DNA of 64,000 nt, taken from the NCBI GenBank assembly GCA_038207625.1, contig JBBQZO010000032.1:1-64000 (forward strand), in the 5' to 3' direction. The position numbers and the translations under genes are program-made. Position 1 is the first letter of the stretch. The number at the start of each line of letters is the position of its first letter. Under the pieces are notes generated by a model. The model worked only from the letters and a program-made list of their open reading frames with translations. It was not told where the DNA came from and did not search any database. The stretch comes from JBBQZO01 sp038207625. GTDB taxonomy: Bacteria > Pseudomonadota > Gammaproteobacteria > Burkholderiales > Burkholderiaceae_D. Below are positions 27,256-34,552 of the stretch, one piece after another.

Positions 27256-27804
27256 ATGAAGCAATTTTTCCGCGTTGTATCGCTGCTTGCCTTTCTGTTT
27301 GCCGGCGTCACCGCCCAGGCATCGCAAACCTACGATTTTGCATACACATTCAATGATGGTGCGAAGGTGACGGGCTCGTTCGACGGCGACGCGAACGGCA
27401 ATCTGATCACGAACCTCAGTCATATCAGCGCCAGCATCGATGGCGTGGCGTTCGTCAACAGTGGCAACCTCGACGGCGTGTCGATCACCTGCTGCTGGGC
27501 AACGACTGGCGCCGCCGTCGTGTCCATCGATGGGCTGCAAAATAACTTCATCTTCTCCGACCAGGCCGATCCGATCACCAATACGCCGACCAACCAACTG
27601 GTGTCGACTATCTGGTTCACCCAGTCCAACTCGATCGATAACACCTTTGATCACGGCGCCGATAATGTCTCCTGGGCAGCAACGCATTGGTCCGTCACGG
27701 CGCAGGTCGCTGCGGTGCCGGAACCTGGCACCTATGCCATGCTGCTCGCCGGCCTTGGTCTGCTGAGCTTCGTGTCGCGCCGCAACAAGGGTCGCGTGTC
27801 CTGA
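27256..27804 (+). CDS. PEP-CTERM sorting-domain exported protein
   Basis: A 182-residue protein with a signal peptide (residues 1-23) and a C-terminal PEP-CTERM signal: VPEPGTYAMLLAGLGLLSF followed by an arginine-rich end. Such proteins are processed by exosortase and released or anchored outside the cell. The middle is a beta-rich, asparagine/aspartate-rich region with two adjacent cysteines (TCCWA). AAAGGA lies before ATG 27256. A terminator follows at 27841. No exosortase gene is in the window. Confidence 0.9.
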   Translation: MKQFFRVVSLLAFLFAGVTAQASQTYDFAYTFNDGAKVTGSFDGDANGNLITNLSHISASIDGVAFVNSGNLDGVSITCCWATTGAAVVSIDGLQNNFIFSDQADPITNTPTNQLVSTIWFTQSNSIDNTFDHGADNVSWAATHWSVTAQVAAVPEPGTYAMLLAGLGLLSFVSRRNKGRVS

Positions 27805-27840
27805 TATTGCCCGGCCCCGCATTTGCCCGCCGCGTGCGGT

Positions 27841-27870
27841 AATGCCGTTCAGTTGACACTGAACGGCATT
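27841..27870 (+). terminator. Intrinsic terminator of the PEP-CTERM gene
   Basis: A perfect 12-base stem (27841-27852 with 27859-27870) around loop TTGACA, followed by TCTATTTT. Confidence 0.88.
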
Positions 27871-27919
27871 TCTATTTTGTGGGCGTCAACGTCGCAGATC
27901 GCTGTTAACCTGCGTCGCC

Positions 27920-28360
27920 ATGTTCGGTGCCGCCCTTGATTTTCTTGCTGATGGTCTAGCGTCACCCGGCCGTAGGCAACTGGGGCAACACCTGCCGTAC
28001 GACTGGATCGAACAAGCGGTGGCACGCACGCATGCCGTGAGCATCGGGCATCGACGCAAGCGCGACAAGTGCCCAGAATTGTCCGAATTCCGGGGGGCGC
28101 ACGCCGTAACGGCCATCGATCCACCAGCGCCCAGCAGAGTCCTGCTCACGGCGCTGCGCGAGCGCCGTCGCTATCGCCCAGCCGAAATCGCGGCCTACTA
28201 CGAGCGCCGCCGGCGCAGCGCGACCACTTATCGGGAATTGACACAGACCATGCTCGAAGACAGTCGACGGCGTGTATCAGGAAATCTGGGGGAGCTTGAC
28301 TGACTACAACCCAATTCGACTTGATATCGCCAAGGCTGCCTTGATCGTCAGTTGCGCGCC
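27920..28360 (+). pseudogene. IS4-family transposase remnant with the catalytic core deleted
   Basis: The first ~50 codons match the N-terminal domain of IS4 transposases (LPYDWIEQAVART, SIGHRRKR). The frame then jumps directly to the C-terminal part (KCPELSEFRGAHAV, VLLTALRERRRY, EIAAYYERR, TTYRELTQTM), so the DDE core of roughly 200 residues is missing. Near 28270 a shift moves the match to another frame, giving VYQEIWGSLTDYNPIRL and then IAKAAL up to about 28360. No terminal inverted repeats were identified. It cannot encode an active transposase. Confidence 0.85.
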
Positions 28361-28432
28361 GTCTGAACCAAACAACGCGGCCACCAGTGCGCTGAAAGGA
28401 AGGCGGTGTTGGGTAGTGGGATCGATTTTCAT
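28304..28432 (-). CDS. Possible 42-residue small protein carried by the repeated element
   Basis: Reads MKIDPTTQHRLPFSALVAA and ends 23 codons later. An excellent ribosome site, AAGGAG, lies six bases before ATG 28432. The first ~25 residues fall in the 75-base repeat and are conserved as protein in the other copy; the last ~17 are antisense to the IS4 remnant, so the original gene was probably truncated. No family is recognised. It may be expressed, but I cannot show it. Confidence 0.35.
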   Translation of the reverse strand: MKIDPTTQHRLPFSALVAALFGSDGAQLTIKAALAISSRIGL

Positions 28433-28442
28433 TTGATACTCC
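28368..28442 (-). repeat. 75-base repeated element, copy two
   Basis: Partner of 26920-26994 (63 of 75 identical). It abuts the end of the IS4 transposase remnant and contains the start and ribosome site of the small frame at 28432. Confidence 0.7.
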
Positions 28443-28511
28443 TTAGAACGGTGCGAATTGTCCGTCTTACAAGGAGACCGATCTGTGCGCGCGCTTTGTT
28501 CCCTTGCGGGC

Positions 28512-28544
28512 AAAAAAAATCCCGCGGCATGCGCGCCGCGGGAT
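28512..28544 (-). terminator. Intrinsic terminator of the DUF5666 gene
   Basis: ATCCCGCGG at 28519-28527 pairs with CCGCGGGAT at 28536-28544; the run of A's at 28512-28519 is a T-run on the minus strand. Confidence 0.88.
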
Positions 28545-28602
28545 CTGGCCTGACCAGTAGTGCGTCAGGCGCGGCGCAGACAAGTTGCCTGCGCCGGCGG
28601 GC

Positions 28603-30093
28603 TTACTTTTGCGTCAGCACGATTTTCTCGGCATGAAACACGCCGGCCGACAGTGTGCCTTCGATCGACAGCGACTTGCCGTCCACGGCGCTGGCATCGA
28701 CCTTGACGAAGGTGGTGGCGGCGCTCCATTGCACCGTCAGCGTTTCCTTCTCGGTGGTCAAGGTCAAGGTCTTGGCGACCAGATCGATCTTGCTGGCCAC
28801 GCCATGGCGGCCCAGCACGGTGACGCCGTCTTGCGCCTTTTCGCACTTGAGCGTGCTCGCCTTGACGATGCCCGTTGCCGTCAGGCTGCCCGTCACTTCG
28901 ACTTGCAGATTGTTCACCAGCACCGTGACGCCGGCACACGAGGCGACATCGATCTTGGCGCTGCTGGCGTCCACGGTGACGCCGCGCACGGTGAAATTGG
29001 CCAGCGAGGTGAAGTCCAGAATGCTGCCGTGCAGTTCGATTTCATTGCCCTTTTCATCGTCAACGGCGCGGATCACGACGCTGCTGGCCTTGAGCGACTG
29101 GTCGCTGGCATAACTGCCTTTGACGACCACATAGGTGCCCAGTTTCAGGTCGGCGAAGCTCTTGCCGGCCTGCTTGAAGGTGGCGGCCGAGGCATCGACT
29201 TTGACGCCATCGACGCTGAAGCTCTTGGCGGTGGCGTCGAGCACGCCGATCGCGCCGCCCAGTTCGGCTTCCTTGCCGTCGCTGTCATGCTTGCGGTCGC
29301 TCACCTTGATCACTTTCGCTTTCGCTGCCGTGCCCGGCGTGGCAGCGCCGGCGCTGATCGACACGTGGACTTCGGCGCCGTTGGCCAGCACGATGCCCTG
29401 AGGCAGCAGCTTGGCATCGGTATAGTCGACCAGCAGCGCGCCGAGCTTGAAGGTATGCGCGCTGGTGGACAGTTCGGCGACGATGCCATGCACGCGGTCA
29501 AACGCGTCGGCCACTTTCTTCTCGATGCGGGTGGCCTGCAGCGAGGCCTTGCCGGCGGCGTCGAGCTTGAGCAGCGCGTGGATTTCGACGTTGTCGGCCA
29601 GCTTCACGTCGGCCAGCGCGGTATAGGGATTGTCAAATACGGTCACCGGACCCAGCGTCGCATCGGTGTTGATGGCGATGGTCTGGTCGAGCACTTTCAA
29701 GGTCTTGGCGGTGACATCGACCGCCTGGACGGTGCCTTCGACTTCGGCACGCACGCGCACCTGGCTGGCCACCAGATTGTCGTCGTGCAGGACTTCGACG
29801 TGCTTGCCCAGGCGCAGTTCGGCGCTCACCAGCGTGCCATCCTCCAGTTCGCGCATCGCGCCGACGGCGTGGTTATCGATGCGCACGCCGTCCACGATCA
29901 GGCTGCCAAAGCCGGTGACGGTGCCGGACGTGGCGGCGCTGCTCGTTTGGGTCGGGGTGGGCGTGGGCGTCGGGGAGGGCGAACTGGCGCTGCTGCCGCC
30001 ACCGCCGCACGCTGCCAGTACTGCGGCTGCGCACGCGACGACCAGCAATGAGCGGGTGCCTATCGAACTGAGTCGGACATGTTGGGTTTGCAT
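28603..30093 (-). CDS. DUF5666 repeat lipoprotein
   Basis: A 496-residue lipoprotein with a signal ending LAACGGGG and a Pro-Thr linker (PTPTPTPT). The rest consists of repeated DUF5666-type beta units of 60-75 residues, each with a pattern like V-G-T-V-x-G-F-x-V-x-G-x-x-V-D. The function of the family is unknown; a surface or periplasmic binding role is likely. ATG 30093 is clear, and a terminator lies directly downstream. Transcription is toward the IS4 remnant. Confidence 0.85.
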   Translation of the reverse strand: MQTQHVRLSSIGTRSLLVVACAAAVLAACGGGGSSASSPSPTPTPTPTQTSSAATSGTVTGFGSLIVDGVRIDNHAVGAMRELEDGTLVSAELRLGKHVEVLHDDNLVASQVRVRAEVEGTVQAVDVTAKTLKVLDQTIAINTDATLGPVTVFDNPYTALADVKLADNVEIHALLKLDAAGKASLQATRIEKKVADAFDRVHGIVAELSTSAHTFKLGALLVDYTDAKLLPQGIVLANGAEVHVSISAGAATPGTAAKAKVIKVSDRKHDSDGKEAELGGAIGVLDATAKSFSVDGVKVDASAATFKQAGKSFADLKLGTYVVVKGSYASDQSLKASSVVIRAVDDEKGNEIELHGSILDFTSLANFTVRGVTVDASSAKIDVASCAGVTVLVNNLQVEVTGSLTATGIVKASTLKCEKAQDGVTVLGRHGVASKIDLVAKTLTLTTEKETLTVQWSAATTFVKVDASAVDGKSLSIEGTLSAGVFHAEKIVLTQK

Positions 30094-30219
30094 CGATGTT
30101 CTCCTTGAATTGGTGCGGAACGCTCCGCAGCTGCACAGGGGATAACGCCGGGCCCGGACGGTTTAATCCGTGCCCCCAAAATTTATTTTACGACATAGCG
30201 CATGGGGCCGCGTGCCCCA

Positions 30220-31944
30220 CTAGCGCAGTGCGCCCGGATCGGTGCGATAGGCGCTGCCCACCACGCCGTAGCCGGTCTCGTCGTCGGCCGCGCTGCGGTC
30301 CGGATGGCGGGCCTGTTTGGCCAGCGCGGCCAGCGCGTTGCGGGCGCCGGCCCGGTCGGCGCGCGGCAGGCTTGGCGCCAGCAGCGCGGCCACGATGGGC
30401 GCGGCGAACGAGGTGCCGCGCACCGGCTGGTAGGGCGGGGCGCCCGGCATCGCGCTGACCATATTGCTGCCCGGCGCGGCGAACTTGACCTGGCTGCCGC
30501 GCGCCGCCTCGGGCAGGCAGCGCCCGTCCTTGTCGACCGCGCTCACCCCGACCACCCCGGGGTAACTGGCCGGATACAGCGGGGCGGCGGCCGGGCCGTC
30601 GTTGCCAACGGCCGCCACCAGTAGGTGGCCGCGCTGGACCATCGCCGCCACCACCCGTTCGAGCGTCTGGTTGGGCGGGCCGACCAGGCTCAGGTTGACG
30701 ACGGCGACGTTCTGCTGGGCAAACCAGGCCAGCGCGGCAGCGATTTTGTCGGCCGAGCCGCCGGTGGCGCCCCCGCAGTACACGTCGGCCGCATACAAGG
30801 TGGCGTTGCGCAGCACGCCGTGGAACTGGGCCGACTGGCCGACCATCAGCGCAGCCACGGCGGTGCCGTGGGCGCTTGGATGGCTGACGCCGTCGCAGCC
30901 CCAGCGCTCGATGGCAACGCCGCGAAACACGCCGTGCAGCGGGTCGATGCCGCTGTCGATCAGGCCGATGCGCGCCGCGCCGGCGCTCGGCGCAGCCCGC
31001 TTCGACGGCGTCGTTGGCGCGCCCGTGCCCCGCGCGCCCCGCGCGGCAGGTGCGCCCGGCATGGCCGCGCTGCCGCTGTAGATGTTATTGAAATCGTAAG
31101 ATCCGGCCGGATCGCGCGCGCGCAGCTGCGCCAGCACGTCGGCGGTGCGCGACTGGGGCGGGGTGCGCAGAACCAGCAAGCTCTGGCGCAGCGCCGTGAA
31201 GCTGTGTTCGCTGACCACACTGATGCCCAGCGCAAGCGCGGCGTCGCGCCCCAGGTGGCCGGTCGACCAGGCCAGGATTTCGTGGCGCACCGCCGGTTCG
31301 CCGTGCGGGTCCGCTTCGAGTACGTCGCGATGCAGGTTCAGCAAGGCCAGCACGCGCGCTTCATGCTGCAAGCGCAAGCGGGCAATCTCGGCCAGCACGA
31401 CAGCGTCGGGCTTGAGCGCATCGGCCGCGCGTGCCTTGGCGCTGTCGCCGTTGTCGGCGCCGCTTGCCCGTAGCTTGTCGCTCAGCGCGCCGGCGCCGTC
31501 GCCCTGCTCGAGCGACTTGCCTTTGCCGCCGTCGCCCAGTTCGAGCGACTTGACTTTTTCTCCGTCGCCAAGGTCGAGCGACTTGCCTTTGCCGCCGTCG
31601 CCCAGATCGAGCGACTTGCCTTTGCCGCCGTCGCCCAGGTCGAGCGACTTGCCTTTGGTCGCGTCGCCCGGCTTGGGCAGTTCGACCGCTGAACCCGAGC
31701 GCGGCTTGAGCGCGTCGCCGGCGTCGGGCAGGCGTACTTTGCCCGAATCGCGCGTGTCGACAATCAGCGGCGCGCGTTGTGGCACAACCAGCACGGGCGC
31801 GCTGATTGGCGCGCCGCCATGCTGGGACAGGCCCAGCGTCGAGCCGTGTCCCTGCGCGGCTGCGGAAGCGCACATCGTCACGTAGCTCAGCAGCAACAAA
31901 TTGATGGCGCGCGCGACCAGGCGCAGGCGTTTCGGCGTGTTCAT
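30220..31944 (-). CDS. Secreted subtilisin-like (S8) serine peptidase with repeat-rich prosegment
   Basis: A 574-residue protein. A signal segment (about residues 8-29) leads to a region with five 11-residue repeats of the type GDGGKGKSLDL (near 93-147) and a helical segment before the S8 domain (about 320-560). The catalytic set is visible: GLIDSGID (Asp), HPSAHGTAVA (His), GNDGP (oxyanion Asn) and GTSFAAP (Ser). ATG 31944 is preferred over a start 24 codons upstream because the signal peptide follows it. It is divergent from an ECF sigma gene, which may control it. Confidence 0.88.
   Translation of the reverse strand: MNTPKRLRLVARAINLLLLSYVTMCASAAAQGHGSTLGLSQHGGAPISAPVLVVPQRAPLIVDTRDSGKVRLPDAGDALKPRSGSAVELPKPGDATKGKSLDLGDGGKGKSLDLGDGGKGKSLDLGDGEKVKSLELGDGGKGKSLEQGDGAGALSDKLRASGADNGDSAKARAADALKPDAVVLAEIARLRLQHEARVLALLNLHRDVLEADPHGEPAVRHEILAWSTGHLGRDAALALGISVVSEHSFTALRQSLLVLRTPPQSRTADVLAQLRARDPAGSYDFNNIYSGSAAMPGAPAARGARGTGAPTTPSKRAAPSAGAARIGLIDSGIDPLHGVFRGVAIERWGCDGVSHPSAHGTAVAALMVGQSAQFHGVLRNATLYAADVYCGGATGGSADKIAAALAWFAQQNVAVVNLSLVGPPNQTLERVVAAMVQRGHLLVAAVGNDGPAAAPLYPASYPGVVGVSAVDKDGRCLPEAARGSQVKFAAPGSNMVSAMPGAPPYQPVRGTSFAAPIVAALLAPSLPRADRAGARNALAALAKQARHPDRSAADDETGYGVVGSAYRTDPGALR
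31501..31665. repeat. 33-base tandem repeat, five units, inside the S8 peptidase gene
   Basis: Units begin at 31501, 31534, 31567, 31600 and 31633. They keep the frame and encode the 11-residue charged repeat; units one and two are the most diverged. Slippage could change the copy number without breaking the gene. Confidence 0.9.
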
Positions 31945-32037
31945 TGTCCGATGATAATATAGTTGATCGGGATTCCTGCACAGAGAACGTATGCGGCGGG
32001 GATTAAAATCCCTCACCGCAGCGTTTAACCACTATCT

Positions 32038-32544
32038 ATGACTTTTAGCGTTGTCCCGCTCCATGATGAGATTGCCGCCTTGCTGCCGCGCCTGCGCCGT
32101 TTCGCCCGTGCCGTCACCCGCAATCGGGAGGACGGCGACGACCTGGTGCAGCTGGCCGTCGAACGCGCGCTGGTGCGCAGTGCGCAGTGGCAGGCTGGCA
32201 CCCGGCTTGACAGCTGGATCTTTCGGATCATGAAGAACGCCTGGATCGATGAAATCCGCGGCCGCGTGCGGCGCGACCAACTATTTGCACCCGAGGCGGC
32301 CGGCGCGCACGTGGGCGACGACTTTGCCGAAGCGCACCAGCAGCGCATGGCGATTGCGCAGGCGCTGGCCATGCTCAGCGACGACCATCGCATCGTTGTC
32401 GCTCTGGTGCTGGTGGACGGCATGGCATACAAGGAGGCGGCCGAGCTGCTGGAGATCCCGATGGGAACGCTGACCAGCCGGCTGGCGCGGGCGCGCGACG
32501 CATTGCAGTTGTTGTTGTCCGATCAGGCAAGGAGTATCACATGA
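32038..32544 (+). CDS. ECF-type RNA polymerase sigma factor
   Basis: A 168-residue group IV sigma factor. Region 2 spans about residues 10-80 (RRFARAVTRNREDGDDLVQ, then LDSWIFRIMKNAWID) and region 4 about residues 105-160 with the helix-turn-helix YKEAAELLEIPMGTLTSRLARA. The start ATG 32038 has no strong ribosome site. Its stop overlaps the next start (ATGA at 32541), the usual link between sigma and anti-sigma. It is divergent from the subtilase gene 93 bases away. Confidence 0.93.
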   Translation: MTFSVVPLHDEIAALLPRLRRFARAVTRNREDGDDLVQLAVERALVRSAQWQAGTRLDSWIFRIMKNAWIDEIRGRVRRDQLFAPEAAGAHVGDDFAEAHQQRMAIAQALAMLSDDHRIVVALVLVDGMAYKEAAELLEIPMGTLTSRLARARDALQLLLSDQARSIT

Positions 32545-33341
32545 ACTACACCAATGAAACGCTGATGGCTTACGCGGACGGCGAACTGGACCCGGAAAGC
32601 CGCGCCGCGCTGGCGCTGGCGATGCAGACCGATCCGGCGCTGGCGGCCAAGGTGGCGCAGCACCAGGCCTTGCGCCAGGCCGTGTTCGGCGCATTCGCGC
32701 CGGTGCTCGACGAGCCCGTGCCGACACGTTTGCGCGCCGCCGCCGCGACGCCGGCCTCCGCCCCGTCTACATCGGCGGGCAAGGTGGTGCAGCTGAACTC
32801 GGCGCGTGCCGCGCTGGCAGCCAAGCGCGGCGCCTTGGCCGCGCCGGCGCCGCGCCGCGCCTGGCCGGCCTGGGGCGCGCTGGCGGCCAGCGTGCTGGTC
32901 GGCCTGGTGATCGCACGCGGCGCCTGGCAGGGCGCGGCGCCCGAGCCGGACGGCGCGCGCACGCTGGCGGCCAATGTGCTCGGCCAGAACGAGGGCCGGG
33001 TTGCCGGCGGCGCGCTGGCAGTGGCGCTGACGCAGCAACTGGCCAGCGCGCCGGCGGACGCGAGCGGCATCAAGATCGGCGTCAGTTTTCTGGCCCGCGA
33101 CGGCAACTACTGCCGCAGTTTCCTGCTCACGACGTCGGCCGGTCTGGCTTGTCAGCGCGACGGACGCTGGGCCATTGCCGTGCTGCTCGACGGCGCCGTC
33201 GTGCCCGGCGCGGGCAACTACCGGCAGGCCGGCAGCGCCATGCCGGCGGCGCTGCTCGATGCGATCGACCAGCGCATCGCCGGCAAGGCGCTCGACGCCG
33301 GCGCCGAATTGGCGGCCAGCCAGCGCGGCTGGCGTCGCTAG
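32541..33341 (+). CDS. Anti-sigma factor, single-pass membrane protein
   Basis: A 266-residue protein. The N-terminal part (residues 1-60, ADGELDPESRAALALAM) resembles the cytoplasmic sigma-binding domain of proteobacterial anti-sigma factors. A membrane helix lies at about 112-128 (WGALAASVLVGLVIARG), and the remaining ~140 residues are periplasmic. It would hold the adjacent sigma factor inactive until an envelope signal arrives. No zinc-binding HxxxCxxC motif is seen. Its coupling to the sigma gene is by a four-base overlap. Confidence 0.87.
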   Translation: MNYTNETLMAYADGELDPESRAALALAMQTDPALAAKVAQHQALRQAVFGAFAPVLDEPVPTRLRAAAATPASAPSTSAGKVVQLNSARAALAAKRGALAAPAPRRAWPAWGALAASVLVGLVIARGAWQGAAPEPDGARTLAANVLGQNEGRVAGGALAVALTQQLASAPADASGIKIGVSFLARDGNYCRSFLLTTSAGLACQRDGRWAIAVLLDGAVVPGAGNYRQAGSAMPAALLDAIDQRIAGKALDAGAELAASQRGWRR

Positions 33342-33449
33342 CGCTGAGCCGGTGCGGCGCCCGCTGGCCAGGCGTGTACAATGGCGCTATTGGTGCGCTG
33401 CGGCAAAATGCACGGCGCGCGCCGCACAGCCTCACAGTATCAAAGACTT

Positions 33450-33477
33450 AGGCCAATCTTCGGGTTGGCCTTTTGTT
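33450..33477 (+). terminator. Intrinsic terminator
   Basis: AGGCCAA (33450-33456) pairs with TTGGCCT (33465-33471) around TCTTCGGG, followed by TTTG. It ends the sigma/anti-sigma transcript or a short RNA starting near 33389. Confidence 0.75.
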
Positions 33478-33554
33478 TATCGGGCCGGCAAAGGCCCGGC
33501 CAGCGCGCCGCGTGCGCGCGCCACTTGAAAGGCATCGTTAATTCGGCATTCGTT

Positions 33555-34406
33555 ATGAAAACCCCACAAAGAATTCAACCTCTGGTCGAGGAAGGTTTGA
33601 TCGACGAAGTGATGCGCCAGCTGATGAGCGGCAAGGAAGCGACCGTGTACGTGGTGCGCTGCGGCGACGAGATCCGCTGCGCCAAGGTGTACAAGGAAGC
33701 CAATCAGCGCAGCTTTCACCAGGCGGTGGCCTACCAGGAGGGACGGCGCGTGAAGAACAGCCGGCAGGCGCGCGCGATGGAAAAAGGCACCCGCTACGGG
33801 CGCAAGATGGCCGAGGAAGTGTGGCAGAACGCCGAAGTGGACGCGCTGTACCGGCTGGCCGCGGCCGGCGTGCGGGTGCCCAAGCCGTTCATCTGTTTCG
33901 AAGGCGTGCTGCTGATGGAACTGGTCACCGGCGCCGACGGCAACGCCGCGCCGCGCTTGAACGACGTGCCTTTCGATTGCGCGCAGGCGCTGGCCTGCCA
34001 CAAGCTGCTGCTGCGCGAAGTGGTGCTGATGCTGTGCGCCGGCGTGATCCACGGCGATCTGTCCGAATACAACATCCTGATCGACGCGCACGGCCCGGTG
34101 ATCATCGACCTGCCGCAGGCGGTCGATGCGGCCGGTTCCAGCGTGGCCGCGTCGATGCTCGAGCGCGACGTGAGCAACCTGGCCAATTTTTTCGGCACCT
34201 TCGCGCCCCAGCTGATCGGCAGCCAGTACGGCGCCGAGATCTGGAACCTGTACGAGGCCGGCCTGCTCACGCCCGACACGCCCCTGACGGGCATCGTCGC
34301 CGCCCCCGACGCGCCGGCCGATGTGGGCGCAGTGATCCGCGAGATCGCCCTGGCGCGCGAGGAAGAGGAAGAGCGCACGCGCGGCCAGCTGGGCGTCGTC
34401 GCCTGA
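33555..34406 (+). CDS. RIO1-family protein kinase
   Basis: A 283-residue RIO-type kinase. SGKEATVYVV (near residue 27) is the ATP-binding start, CAKVYK supplies the lysine, HGDLSEYNIL (near 168) is the catalytic loop with Asp, and IIDLPQAVD is the metal-binding segment. Bacterial RIO kinases are of uncertain substrate. ATG 33555 was chosen because the family begins close to this point; the frame extends further upstream across the terminator, which argues against a longer protein. Confidence 0.9.
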   Translation: MKTPQRIQPLVEEGLIDEVMRQLMSGKEATVYVVRCGDEIRCAKVYKEANQRSFHQAVAYQEGRRVKNSRQARAMEKGTRYGRKMAEEVWQNAEVDALYRLAAAGVRVPKPFICFEGVLLMELVTGADGNAAPRLNDVPFDCAQALACHKLLLREVVLMLCAGVIHGDLSEYNILIDAHGPVIIDLPQAVDAAGSSVAASMLERDVSNLANFFGTFAPQLIGSQYGAEIWNLYEAGLLTPDTPLTGIVAAPDAPADVGAVIREIALAREEEEERTRGQLGVVA

Positions 34407-34552
34407 GCCTGGCCGACGTGGCGGCGCCGTCCGCGCGCCGGTGATGGCTCGCTACGCCTGCCTGCGTGGCAGGGGCGAAACGATAGTCTATTGACAGCAT
34501 CCGGTGCTGCCCCCGTATAATTGAAATTAAATCAATATTCAACGGGGGGAAT

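Noticed and set aside
31501..31665. Regular 33-base repeats considered as a CRISPR array
   Set aside because: The units are contiguous without spacers and encode an in-frame peptide repeat of the S8 peptidase.
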